64,000 nucleotides of DNA from Arthrobacter sp. Leaf137. Lineage in GTDB: Bacteria > Actinomycetota > Actinomycetes > Actinomycetales > Micrococcaceae. The notes under the pieces were generated by a model. It was not told where the DNA came from. It saw nothing but the letters and a program-made list of their open reading frames with translations, and did not search any database. Numbering within the stretch: position 1 is the first letter of the stretch; each line of letters starts with the position of its first letter. The translations under genes and the position numbers were made by a program. Location of the stretch: contig NZ_LMOI01000024.1 in NCBI RefSeq assembly GCF_001423525.1, forward strand, positions 1 to 64,000, in the 5' to 3' direction. Below are positions 25,901-33,526 of the stretch, one piece after another.

Positions 25901-26435
25901 GGCCAGGCTCCGCCGGCCCGTGCCCCGGGAACCGGGGATGTCCGCGCGCAAGGGGACAGTCTTCCACGCATGGGTGGAAGACTACTTCGGCTCCGCGGGC
26001 ATGCTCGACCTCGGCGAGGCCCCTGGGTCTGATGACCACATCGATGCTGCCTACGACCTCGACGCCATGGTGGAGACTTTCAGGGCTTCGGAATGGGCCG
26101 GCCGGGCGCCTGCCTTCGTGGAAGTGCCAGTGGAAACCCGGGTGGGCGACGTGGTGGTGCGCGGTCGGATCGACGCTGTGTTCCGCGACGCCGACGGGCG
26201 CTGGGACCTGGTTGACTGGAAGACCGGGCGGCGGCCGTCCGGTGCGCGGCTCAAGACGCGGGCAGTACAGCTGGCCGTCTACCGGCTTGCCTGGGCGCGG
26301 CTCAAGGATGTTCCGCTGGAAGCGGTACGGGCAGCATTCTTCTACGTGGGAGACAACGAGGTTGTCCGGCCCCACGATCTTGGGACAGCAGCAGAACTCG
26401 AAGCGATCGTTGCCGCCGCTGTTGCCAACCAGTAA
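22932..26435 (+). CDS. adnB: AdnB subunit of the AdnAB helicase-nuclease
   Basis: A 1167-residue UvrD-family helicase plus nuclease. Walker A is IAGAGSGKTATMADR near residue 60, motif II is VVLLDEFQDTSYAQ near 306, motif III is AVGDPNQSIYGFRGA, and motif VI is RRLAYVAYTRAKHVLWV. The C-terminal nuclease has GTVFHAWVEDYFG, VRGRIDAVF, LVDWKTGRR and QLAVYR. All canonical motor residues are present, so this is expected to be the leading translocating motor of the pair. The ATG overlaps the adnA stop. Its own stop lies inside the terminator hairpin shared with the convergent kinase gene. Confidence 0.93.
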   Translation: MSQDVQVPLDGRPTAEPAGGESPPPVRFSPEELSVLLGEKNVPTAEQSAIISSPLTPRLVIAGAGSGKTATMADRVVWLVANGWVRPEEVLGVTFTRKAAGELASRIRAKLVALQRVASRGTGAPLFPAGMISSDALEPKVSTYHSFASGIVSDYGLRLGVERDVVLLGGAQAWQLATEVVEAYDGEYGHFRAAKSTLVKAVIQLAGECAEHLQEPEEVEAWLMARLADYEALPYLAQKQKNPPQAAADIARMLRTRASVADMVGRYTDAKRARGALDFGDLVSLAARVARDVPLAAHMERQRYKVVLLDEFQDTSYAQLVLFSRLFGGGHAVTAVGDPNQSIYGFRGASAGQLFHFVREFPVRTGPAEGPAQWKPAPTSYLTTAWRNGKSILAAANVMSESLANAEGQRGPAGGGATAAASVPPLQPSPFAVEGRVVLGRFASDAEEAAALADDVLKYRVTDFETKPDGSSVAPALAVLCRRRAQMETIRRQFEARGIAYEIVGLGGLLDTPEVVDLVATLRVLADPGRSDALMRLLAGARWRIGPADLMALRDWSSHLARRRGQLSASPEVDGPGDDDGTVPESDLTDGASLVEALDWLPREGWTSSAGRCLTEVARERLHRLSVELRQLRGYLGDDLTTLLGEVERAMLLDIEVAALPGVSIHQARRNLDAFQDAAAGFLRTSHRVDILAFLSWLEAAAAEENGLEAPPGDVNREAVQLLTVHASKGLEWDAVFVPGLNAGAFPTDRDSRWSSGTAALPWPLRGDRSDLPQWDLDQPDQKGWIDAEKDFKAAVQAHGESEERRLAYVAYTRAKHVLWVSSAAWVGSRSGRSTMSPFLAELETLALPAAGSPARARVHPLSLDEAGLPENSPLTLETEVAGWPYDPLEGPIDPRSGERLRLSGGRRAPMEAAAARVRAELEKGPADLRTQQEPAKNPGLTGPAAGWAREAALLLQRRSRRSQGQDVHLPTHISASTLVDLEEDPAAVLARLRRPVPREPGMSARKGTVFHAWVEDYFGSAGMLDLGEAPGSDDHIDAAYDLDAMVETFRASEWAGRAPAFVEVPVETRVGDVVVRGRIDAVFRDADGRWDLVDWKTGRRPSGARLKTRAVQLAVYRLAWARLKDVPLEAVRAAFFYVGDNEVVRPHDLGTAAELEAIVAAAVANQ

Positions 26436-26470
26436 CCGTTCGCTGCCGCGTTCGGCAGCGAACGGTTACT
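26431..26470. terminator. Bidirectional terminator that contains both flanking stop codons
   Basis: AGTAACCGTTCGCTGCCG (26431-26448) and CGGCAGCGAACGGTTACT (26453-26470) form a perfect 18-bp stem with a 4-base loop. The TAA of adnB is in the left arm and the TAA of the convergent kinase is in the right arm, so both genes end inside the same hairpin. Confidence 0.88.
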
Positions 26471-27806
26471 GACCGTGGTTGGTCTTGATGACGGAAAGGG
26501 CCGCAGTTGAGGTATCGTCCCCTGTTCTGCCGGCGCCCTGGTCCGCGCCGGCCGGGGAAGCCGTGTCGCCGCCGTGTTCCGGGGCCGGCATGCCCTCACC
26601 CGTTGCTGCTTCGGCAGGCGTCACCGGAATCCTGCTCACGTGAACTGCTGCCTGCACCGGCAAGGGAACGGCGGATACTGAGGGCTGGACCGGCACCGGA
26701 ACCACCGTCACGGCGGGCATCCCCGCCGCCGGGCCGTCGTCGAGCGCGTCCTGCGTGGAAGAACCCGTGCGGGACTGGCCCCCCGGGGACGGGGTGTCCG
26801 ATGCGGTGCCGGCGCCCGAATCTGCCGGCGCCACGCCGGCAGTCTGCCCTGGCTGGATTGGCGGCTGGGGTTCGACGCTGATGGGTTGGCCGCCGTGTTC
26901 GGCGATATCGGCGGCCAGCGTCTCGAGCATGCCCTCTGCTTCGGCCACCATGTCGGCGTCCCCCGCGGCAATGCCCTTGACCAGGTACTGGGCGAGTGCA
27001 AACTCCGCAGACAGGGCTGCCCGGCGCAGCAGGTGCGCGTCCGGGGTGTCGCGGCGGCTGGCGGTGTAGCCGGCCAGGACGGCGTCCACAAAGTCCTGTT
27101 CGTTGGAGGCCACCAGCCACGCGAAATCGTCGGCGGGGTCGCCGATCCGCAGATCGGTCCATCCCGTGACTGCCGTGACGCGTTGGCCCTCCACCAGCAG
27201 GTTGTCCTCGTGCAGGTCGCCGTGCACCACGCAGGGATTGAAGCGCCAGAGCGACACGTCTTCCATCGCGTGTTCCCAGCGCAGCAGCAGCGCCGAAGGA
27301 ATCTTGCCGGTGGTGGCCGCCTGGTCAAGCTCATTAAGGCGCCGCTGGCGGAACTCATTGGGGGTGTAGCTGGGCAGGTCGGCGTTGCTGACCAGCGACC
27401 GCGGGAGGTCATGGATGGCTGACAGGGCAACGCCGATCTCCCGTGCCAGCGGAGCCGGGCCGGCGGTGAGGTCCTCAACGCTGCGGGTGCTGCCGGCCAG
27501 GTGCGAGTAGACGAAGGTGCTCAGGGTCCCCAGCCGGACGCTGCCGGCCACCGTGGGCATGAGGAACGGCAGCTCAGCCCGGATGGCAGGAGCGAACGCA
27601 CGAAGGACGAGGAATTCCGTTTCCAGCCGGGCGCTGGCTTCTGCATGGCGGGGTGACCTGACTCGCCAGCGTTTGCCTTCCGAGTCAAGGAGCAGCGCCG
27701 AGTCGAAGTCCGCGGGATCATCCGGAGCGGAGCTAACTGCCGTCGGGGTCAGTCCGGGGACTGCCGCGGTTGCAACGGCTGCCAGTTCAATCGGTTTTCT
27801 TCTCAC
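26466..27806 (-). CDS. Aminoglycoside/macrolide phosphotransferase-like kinase with a low-complexity tail
   Basis: A 446-residue protein of the APH superfamily. The kinase domain (about 1-300) has the catalytic loop VVHGDLHEDNLLV and a metal-binding segment TGWTDLRIGDPADDFAWLV, closest in pattern to macrolide 2'-phosphotransferases. A Pro/Ala/Gly/Thr-rich tail of about 130 residues follows, which is not usual for APH enzymes. The GTG at 27806 (VRRKPIELAAVATAAVPGL) lies exactly six bases after TACCGT and is preferred over the upstream in-frame start at 27875. It is convergent with adnB and divergent from nudC. Resistance cannot be assumed; many such proteins phosphorylate unknown metabolites. 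Confidence 0.82.
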   Translation of the reverse strand: MRRKPIELAAVATAAVPGLTPTAVSSAPDDPADFDSALLLDSEGKRWRVRSPRHAEASARLETEFLVLRAFAPAIRAELPFLMPTVAGSVRLGTLSTFVYSHLAGSTRSVEDLTAGPAPLAREIGVALSAIHDLPRSLVSNADLPSYTPNEFRQRRLNELDQAATTGKIPSALLLRWEHAMEDVSLWRFNPCVVHGDLHEDNLLVEGQRVTAVTGWTDLRIGDPADDFAWLVASNEQDFVDAVLAGYTASRRDTPDAHLLRRAALSAEFALAQYLVKGIAAGDADMVAEAEGMLETLAADIAEHGGQPISVEPQPPIQPGQTAGVAPADSGAGTASDTPSPGGQSRTGSSTQDALDDGPAAGMPAVTVVPVPVQPSVSAVPLPVQAAVHVSRIPVTPAEAATGEGMPAPEHGGDTASPAGADQGAGRTGDDTSTAALSVIKTNHGQ

Positions 27807-27812
27807 CGTTCC

Positions 27813-27818
27813 ACGGTA
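27813..27818 (-). promoter_or_regulatory. -10 element of the APH-like gene (leaderless)
   Basis: TACCGT, then GGAACG, then GTG at 27806. The exact six-base spacing predicts transcription starting at the GTG. Confidence 0.5.
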
Positions 27819-27927
27819 GATTGCCGGCCGTCCAAGACGCCGGTCCGGTAGCGGCGAGTCTCCAGATACGTGCAAAACAGGGGGATACCCAACGGGGCCA
27901 AAATGTTCAAATGTCAGTCCCAGTCAG

Positions 27928-27933
27928 TACGGT
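27928..27933 (+). promoter_or_regulatory. -10 element of nudC (leaderless)
   Basis: TACGGT, then GGAGTC, then ATG at 27940. The spacer also contains GGAG, so either a leaderless or a very short SD-led message is possible. Confidence 0.5.
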
Positions 27934-27939
27934 GGAGTC

Positions 27940-28998
27940 ATGAGCCACGCGGAGTCTGCCACGCCCGTCCATCTGGAAACGCCCGCCCAGGGGCAACCAG
28001 CAATTACACCGGACGGACCGGGACTCCTTGCTGCCAACCATCTTCGCGACACCCTGCTTCCGGTGCGGCCCGCCCTCGTGGACAGGGGCTCTACGGAACG
28101 GATGCGGGCAGGAATGGTTGAAGAGCTCCTGGCCGCTCCGGAGACCCTGGCGGTTGTATTGGCGGGCCGGCAAGGGCTGGTGAGCGGGGGCAGCCTGGTC
28201 CTTGCAAACGCCCGCGCACTGCACACGGAGCTGGCAGCGGCGGGCACCGTTCCGGAGTTGATGGTTTATCTTGGATCGGCATTGCCGGCGGCCGATCTTC
28301 CCGCCGGGACTGAACTGTTGCTGTTCGTGCTGCCCGCCCCTGTCGAGCCGGGAACGGCAGGCCTTCCCCGGGAGGCTTCATGGGCCGGGTTCCGTGACGT
28401 GGCGGCCGGTCTGGGTCCCACGGCAACAGCCCTCTTCGTGGAGGCAAGTGCCATTGCCAACTGGCACGCCGGCCATACACACTGTCCGCGGTGCGGCACG
28501 CCCACTGAAGTGCAGGCCGGAGGCTGGGTGCGGCGCTGCCCCGCGGATTCGTCCGAGCACTATCCGCGGACAGATCCTGCCATCATCGTGACGGTGGTGG
28601 GCCCGGACGGCCGCCTGCTCCTGGGCGGCGGGGGGCCGGCTGACGCCAAAAACTACTCCACCTTGGCTGGCTTCGTGGAACCGGGGGAGTCGCTGGAACA
28701 GGCCGTGGTCAGGGAGCTGTTCGAGGAGGTGGGTGTCCGCGTGAAAGCCTGCCAGTACCTGGGCTCGCAGTCGTGGCCTTTCCCCGCCTCCCTTATGCTT
28801 GGATTTACCGCCATCACCGATGACGCCGTGGCAACGCCCGACGGCGTGGAGGTCACCAGGGCGCGCTGGTTCAGCCGGGAGGAACTCCAGGACGCCGTCC
28901 TCAGCGGTGAGATCACCATTTCCAGCAGGCTCTCCATCGCCCGGGCACTCATCGAACACTGGTACGGCGGCCGGATCCGGGACCTCGCCGACGCCTGA
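27940..28998 (+). CDS. nudC: NAD(+) diphosphatase / deNADding Nudix hydrolase
   Basis: Hydrolyses NADH/NAD+ to NMN and AMP and can remove NAD caps from RNA. The 352-residue protein has a zinc ribbon HCPRCGTPT ... RRCPADSSEHYPRTDP with three cysteines and no fourth, and the full Nudix box GFVEPGESLEQAVVRELFEEVG. The NudC-specific motif reads SQSWPFPAS rather than the textbook SQPWPFPxS. The N-terminal 120 residues form the usual variable domain. It sits just upstream of uvrD2, as in mycobacteria. Confidence 0.93.
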   Translation: MSHAESATPVHLETPAQGQPAITPDGPGLLAANHLRDTLLPVRPALVDRGSTERMRAGMVEELLAAPETLAVVLAGRQGLVSGGSLVLANARALHTELAAAGTVPELMVYLGSALPAADLPAGTELLLFVLPAPVEPGTAGLPREASWAGFRDVAAGLGPTATALFVEASAIANWHAGHTHCPRCGTPTEVQAGGWVRRCPADSSEHYPRTDPAIIVTVVGPDGRLLLGGGGPADAKNYSTLAGFVEPGESLEQAVVRELFEEVGVRVKACQYLGSQSWPFPASLMLGFTAITDDAVATPDGVEVTRARWFSREELQDAVLSGEITISSRLSIARALIEHWYGGRIRDLADA

Positions 28999-29064
28999 GA
29001 TCCATATTCACAAGACTGGGCGCGGCAGTCGAACAAAGCAGCAACGGGACACAGAGCAATAGAC

Positions 29065-31218
29065 GTGACTACAGACAACTTCACCGGAGCCCTTTCTCAA
29101 GACGGTACTGCCTCCTTGGAGGACCGCATCCTGGGCGGGCTAGACGCCGAACAGCGCGAGGTGGCCAGCACCCTGAACGGACCCCTGTGCGTGCTGGCAG
29201 GTGCCGGAACCGGAAAAACCCGGGCCATCACCCACCGCATCGCCTACGGGGTCCACTCCGGCGTCTACACACCGCAGCGGCTCCTGGCTGTGACCTTCAC
29301 GGCGCGGGCCGCGGCGGAGATGCGAAGCCGGCTCCGGGACCTTGGGGCAGGCAACGTACAGGCCCGGACGTTCCATGCGGCGGCGCTCCGCCAGCTGCAG
29401 TTTTTTTGGCCGCAGGCCGTTGGCGGCACGCTGCCGAACCTCCTGGAGCACAAGGCACAGACCCTGGCCGAAGCGGCACGCCGGCTGCGGCTCAGCACGG
29501 ACAGGGCGTCCATCCGCGACCTCGCCTCGGAAATCGAGTGGGCGAAAGTTTCCATGCTGACCCCGGCCAATTACTTGGAGAACGCGCAGGACAGGGGTGC
29601 GCCGGGCGGCTTCGACCTCACCGCCGTGGCGCGCGTCTTCCAGTCCTACGAGGACGTGAAGACAGACCGCAACGTCATCGACTTCGAGGACGTCCTCCTG
29701 ATCACCGTGGGGATCCTCCAGGAGGACGAGAAAGTGGCGGCCACCGTCCGGGAGCAGTACCGGCACTTCGTGGTGGACGAGTACCAGGACGTGTCGCCCC
29801 TGCAGCAGCGGCTGCTGGAGCTGTGGCTCGGTGGCCGGGACGAACTCTGCGTGGTGGGCGACGCCAGCCAGACCATCTACTCCTTCACCGGAGCCTCGCC
29901 CCGGCACCTCCTGGACTTCAAGGCCCGGTATCCGCAGGCCAACGTGGTCAAGCTGATCCGCGACTACCGGTCGACACCCCAGGTGGTGAAGCTGGCAAAT
30001 GACCTGCTGGCCGGACGTCGCAGCGGTGGTCCGGCAGCGGATGCAGCGTGGGCCGCGCCCCTGCAACTGGTAGCCCAGCGGCCCGCGGGCCCGGTGCCCA
30101 CGTTCACCGAGTGCACGGACGACGAAGCCGAGGCGGCCACAGTCGCCCAAAAAATCAAGGCACTGCTCGACGCCGGCACCCCGGCAAGCGAAGTTGCCAT
30201 TCTTTTCCGTACCAACGGGCAGTCCGAGGCCTACGAACAGGCGCTCGCCGCCGCCGGCGTCGGCTACCAGCTACGCGGCGGAGAGAGGTTCTTTGCCCGC
30301 AAGGAAGTCCGGGACGCCATCCTCCAGTTGCGTGCGGCCACGAGGGCGGTGAGCGAAGAAGGGGCCAGTGAACCGCTCGGGCAGTTGGTCCGGGACATTG
30401 TCTCCTCCCTCGGGTATACGGACTCCGCCCCGCACAGCGGCGGCGCACTGCGGGAACGGTGGGAGTCCCTGGCGGCGCTGGTGGCCCTCGCCGATGAGCT
30501 GGTCCAGGTCCGCGGCCAGGAGTTCGGACTGGCGGACTTCGTTAACGAACTCCAGGAACGATCGCTCGCCCAGCACGCCCCCACGGTGCAGGGCGTCACC
30601 CTGGCGTCCCTGCACGCCGCGAAAGGCCTGGAATGGGACGCCGTGTTCCTGGTGGGCCTCAGTGAAGGCCTGATGCCCATCTCCTTCGCCGATTCCCCGG
30701 AATCGGTGGATGAAGAGCGCCGGCTCCTGTACGTCGGCATCACCCGTGCACGGGAGAACCTTTCCCTGTCCTGGAGCACGGCGCGAACACCTGGCGGACG
30801 GGCCAACCGGAAACCGTCCAGGTTCCTTGACGGACTCCGCCCCAATTCCGTGGCAACGTCCAGCACCCGTGGAAAGGGCCCGGCCCCACGACGGAAGGCT
30901 GCAGCCCCCGCCGTGTGCAGGGTCTGCGGCAGCATGCTGTCCTCTGGCGCGGAGCGCAAGGTGGGACGGTGCAATGCGTGCCCGCCCAGCTACGAGGAAC
31001 AGACGTTTGAAGCCCTGCGGAGCTGGCGCCGCGAAGTTGCCCTCTCTGCCGATGTGCCCGCTTTCGTGGTCTTCACCGATGCCACCCTGACCGCCATTGC
31101 CGAGGCGAGGCCGGCATCAATTGAGGACCTCGCCGGCCTGGCGGGCGTAGGTCCATCAAAGCTTGAGAAGTACGGCGAAGACGTCCTGAAGGTGCTGACC
31201 GAAAGCACTGAGCTGTGA
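29065..31218 (+). CDS. uvrD2: ATP-dependent DNA helicase UvrD2
   Basis: A 717-residue superfamily 1 helicase of the actinobacterial UvrD2 type. Walker A is LAGAGTGKTRAITHR near residue 45, motif II is VVDEYQDVSPLQQ, and motif III is VVGDASQTIYSFTGA. Motif VI is RRLLYVGITRARENL. After the motor come a tetracysteine module CRVCGSM ... RCNAC (about 617-640) and an HRDC domain (about 650-715), the hallmark tail of UvrD2. The GTG at 29065 is used. The stop overlaps the downstream metallopeptidase gene (GTGA). Confidence 0.93.
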   Translation: MTTDNFTGALSQDGTASLEDRILGGLDAEQREVASTLNGPLCVLAGAGTGKTRAITHRIAYGVHSGVYTPQRLLAVTFTARAAAEMRSRLRDLGAGNVQARTFHAAALRQLQFFWPQAVGGTLPNLLEHKAQTLAEAARRLRLSTDRASIRDLASEIEWAKVSMLTPANYLENAQDRGAPGGFDLTAVARVFQSYEDVKTDRNVIDFEDVLLITVGILQEDEKVAATVREQYRHFVVDEYQDVSPLQQRLLELWLGGRDELCVVGDASQTIYSFTGASPRHLLDFKARYPQANVVKLIRDYRSTPQVVKLANDLLAGRRSGGPAADAAWAAPLQLVAQRPAGPVPTFTECTDDEAEAATVAQKIKALLDAGTPASEVAILFRTNGQSEAYEQALAAAGVGYQLRGGERFFARKEVRDAILQLRAATRAVSEEGASEPLGQLVRDIVSSLGYTDSAPHSGGALRERWESLAALVALADELVQVRGQEFGLADFVNELQERSLAQHAPTVQGVTLASLHAAKGLEWDAVFLVGLSEGLMPISFADSPESVDEERRLLYVGITRARENLSLSWSTARTPGGRANRKPSRFLDGLRPNSVATSSTRGKGPAPRRKAAAPAVCRVCGSMLSSGAERKVGRCNACPPSYEEQTFEALRSWRREVALSADVPAFVVFTDATLTAIAEARPASIEDLAGLAGVGPSKLEKYGEDVLKVLTESTEL

Positions 31219-31850
31219 GGTCCGGCGGGCCGCCCGCAATGACCACAGCCGACGGCGCGCCGGTGGAGGTCAGGCGGTCTTCCCGCCGGACCCGGACGGT
31301 GGCGGCGTTTTGGGAGGACGGGACTGCCGTCGTCGCCATCCCTGCGCGGTTTACGTCGGCCCAGGAAACCGAGTGGGTCCGGCGCATGCTGGCAAAGCTG
31401 CAGCGGCAGGGGGAGCGGCGCAGTGCGGCGGGCAGGAAACGGCCGGCGTCCGATGCCGCCCTCGCAGCCCACGCCGCCCACCTTTCTGCCCAGTACCTGG
31501 GTGGGCGGTCAACTCCGGCTTCCGTCCGGTGGGTCAGCAACCAGAATTCACGTTGGGGCTCTGCCACGCCGGCGGAGGGCACTATCCGGCTTTCGGACAA
31601 GCTGAAGCCGATGCCCCAGTGGGTCATTGACTATGTCCTGCTCCACGAACTCGCGCACCTCCTCGTGGCCGGGCACAACGCCGCGTTCTGGAAGCTGCTC
31701 GAGGCGTATCCGGAAACGCAGCGTGCGAAAGCCTTCCTGGAAGGGGTGTCCTATGCCTCGGCGCGCGGTCTGGCCACCGGCCGCGGAGCCGGGGACAACA
31801 AAACCGGCGCCCTTCCGGAGCCCGAAGGCTGGCCGGAGGACGCCGACTAG
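31215..31850 (+). CDS. YgjP-type (M48/DUF45) zinc metallopeptidase
   Basis: A 211-residue protein with the zinc motif YVLLHELAHLLVAGHNAAFW (HEXXH plus a later histidine) and the family segment WVSNQNSRWGSATPAEGTIRLS. The substrate of the family is unknown. Two starts are possible: GTG at 31215, which overlaps the uvrD2 stop, and ATG at 31239 (MTTADGAPV). I list the first because of coupling. The C-terminal 30 residues are polar and acidic. It is convergent with the DUF2342 gene. Confidence 0.87.
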   Translation: MRSGGPPAMTTADGAPVEVRRSSRRTRTVAAFWEDGTAVVAIPARFTSAQETEWVRRMLAKLQRQGERRSAAGRKRPASDAALAAHAAHLSAQYLGGRSTPASVRWVSNQNSRWGSATPAEGTIRLSDKLKPMPQWVIDYVLLHELAHLLVAGHNAAFWKLLEAYPETQRAKAFLEGVSYASARGLATGRGAGDNKTGALPEPEGWPEDAD

Positions 31851-31879
31851 GTCAAGCGTGCTGCCGCCGCAGCGGAAGG

Positions 31880-33391
31880 TCAGGCCTTCGGCTGGGTACC
31901 TTCGCCGTCGTCGTCGCCGGCGCCGTCGTCACCGGTGTTGTCGGCACCGGAGCCGGCTGGGCCCGGAGCCTCGCCGGAACCCGCGCCGCCGTCGCCGCTC
32001 TCGGCGGGGCCAGCCGACGTTCCAGCGGCATCATCGGCGGCGGGGGCATCAAAACCACCGCTGAGCAGCTTCTGCAGGGCATCATCCACTTCGCTGTCGC
32101 TGGCCTCGGCCAGCTTGCGGCGCCCGCTGAAGCCCTTGGGATCGTCCAGGTCCTCGGCGGTGGGCAGCAGGTCCGGGTGGTGCCAGATGGCGTCCCGGCC
32201 TTCGACGCCACGCTCCTCCTTGAGGGCGGCCCACAGCGTTGCCGCATCCCTGAGGCGGCGCGGCCGCAGCTCCAGCCCCACCAGCGAGGCGAAGGCATGC
32301 TCTGCCGGGCCGCCGGTTGCGCGGCGCCGCCGGACGGTTTCACGCAGGGCGGCAGCGGAGGGGAGCACATTCTCGGTGGCCGCGGCCGTCAGTTCGTCGA
32401 CCCAGCCCTCCACGAGGGCCAGCGCCGTTTCGAGCTTCTCCAGGGCCTGCTCCTGCGCAGGGGTGCGCTTGGGCATGAATACGCCCTGGGAGAGGGCTTC
32501 CTGGATTCCCTCGGGGTTGCTCGGGTCCAGGTCCCGGGCCAGTTCTTCGATGCGCGAGGTGTCGATGTGGATGCCGCGGGCGTATGCCTCAATTGCCCCG
32601 AGGAGGTGCCCCCGCAGCCAGGGGACCTGCACGAACAGCCGGGCGTGGGCGGCCTCACGCACTGCAAGGAACAGCCGGATGTCGTTTTCAGGCAGGGACA
32701 GGCCCTCGCCGAAAGCTGCGACGTTGGCCGGCAACAGGGCCATTTCCAGGTCCGCAAGCGGTACGCCGATATCCGTGGAGCTGACAACGTCCGCGGAGAG
32801 CGCGCCGATGGCCTGGCCCAGCTGCATCCCGAAGATGGCACCGCCCATGTTCTGCAGCATTGAGGAGGCGCCGCCCATCATGGACTTCATTTCCTCGGGC
32901 ATCTGCTCCGTCATGGCGGAGGAGAGGGCATTGGCGATGCTGTTCGCCACCGGCTCCGTCAGCCGCTTCCAGGTCCCCAGTGTTGCCTCGACCCACTCCG
33001 CGCGGGACCATGCCCGCCCGATCAGTCCGGTGGACGGCAGGTCCGTGACGCCGTCCAGCCACAGCTCCGCCAGGCGAAGGGCCTCGTCCACCTCCCGGGA
33101 CTGTTGGGAGGTCACCGAAGGATCGGAACCGCTCGCGGCCACGCGCCGTGCATTGTCGTGCGCCAGCGTCCAGTTGACGGGCCCTTCGGACGGGGCACTC
33201 ATCATGGCCTGGACCTGGGAGAACATTTGGGCCAGCAGGTTGGGATCGTTCGGCAGGCCGGCAGCCTTGGCGAGCTCGGCCGGATCGAAGTTTTCCATGC
33301 CCTTGCCGCCCATCAGGTTCTGCAGCATCTCGGCCAACGGGTCCTTGGGGGTGTCGTCGCCGTTCGAAGAATTGTGTGGGTTGGAGGTCAT
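31880..33391 (-). CDS. Zinc-dependent metalloprotease-like protein (DUF2342, F420-associated family)
   Basis: A 503-residue protein. The core segment RLFLAVREAAHARLFVQVPWLRG carries the family's REAAHARLF motif, and ALVEGWVDEL lies downstream, together resembling a zinc peptidase site. The N-terminus has a Gly/Met-rich region (MLQNLMGGKGMENFDPAELAKAAG), and the last 60 residues are Gly/Ala/Asp-rich low complexity. It corresponds in position to M. tuberculosis Rv3195. Function is not established; annotation as a hydrolase comes from the motif only. The ATG at 33391 is preceded by GGGATC. It is divergent from the PDZ-Lon gene. Confidence 0.85.
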   Translation of the reverse strand: MTSNPHNSSNGDDTPKDPLAEMLQNLMGGKGMENFDPAELAKAAGLPNDPNLLAQMFSQVQAMMSAPSEGPVNWTLAHDNARRVAASGSDPSVTSQQSREVDEALRLAELWLDGVTDLPSTGLIGRAWSRAEWVEATLGTWKRLTEPVANSIANALSSAMTEQMPEEMKSMMGGASSMLQNMGGAIFGMQLGQAIGALSADVVSSTDIGVPLADLEMALLPANVAAFGEGLSLPENDIRLFLAVREAAHARLFVQVPWLRGHLLGAIEAYARGIHIDTSRIEELARDLDPSNPEGIQEALSQGVFMPKRTPAQEQALEKLETALALVEGWVDELTAAATENVLPSAAALRETVRRRRATGGPAEHAFASLVGLELRPRRLRDAATLWAALKEERGVEGRDAIWHHPDLLPTAEDLDDPKGFSGRRKLAEASDSEVDDALQKLLSGGFDAPAADDAAGTSAGPAESGDGGAGSGEAPGPAGSGADNTGDDGAGDDDGEGTQPKA

Positions 33392-33514
33392 GATCCCGCC
33401 GATCGTCGGTGTGACTGTTGCTCAACCTTCACGGTACCCCGGCCATCCACGGCTGTCTGCCGCACCGGCTTGACGTTCGCTGTGGGCAAAGAGCCCCCGG
33501 GTCCTGCCACCGCG

Positions 33515-33520
33515 TACTGT
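33515..33520 (+). promoter_or_regulatory. -10 element of the PDZ-Lon gene (leaderless)
   Basis: TACTGT, six bases, GTG at 33527. There is no good Shine-Dalgarno and no clear -35. Confidence 0.45.
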
Positions 33521-33526
33521 TGTTGG

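Noticed and set aside
32177..32863. Long plus-strand frames opposite the DUF2342 gene
   Set aside because: The minus-strand protein has clear family motifs; the opposite frames are Arg/Gly/His-rich shadows produced by high GC content.
33104..33526. Upstream extension of the PDZ-Lon protein
   Set aside because: It reads through the DUF2342 start region and gives a Gly/Arg/Cys-rich sequence; GTG at 33527 with a -10 six bases before it is better.
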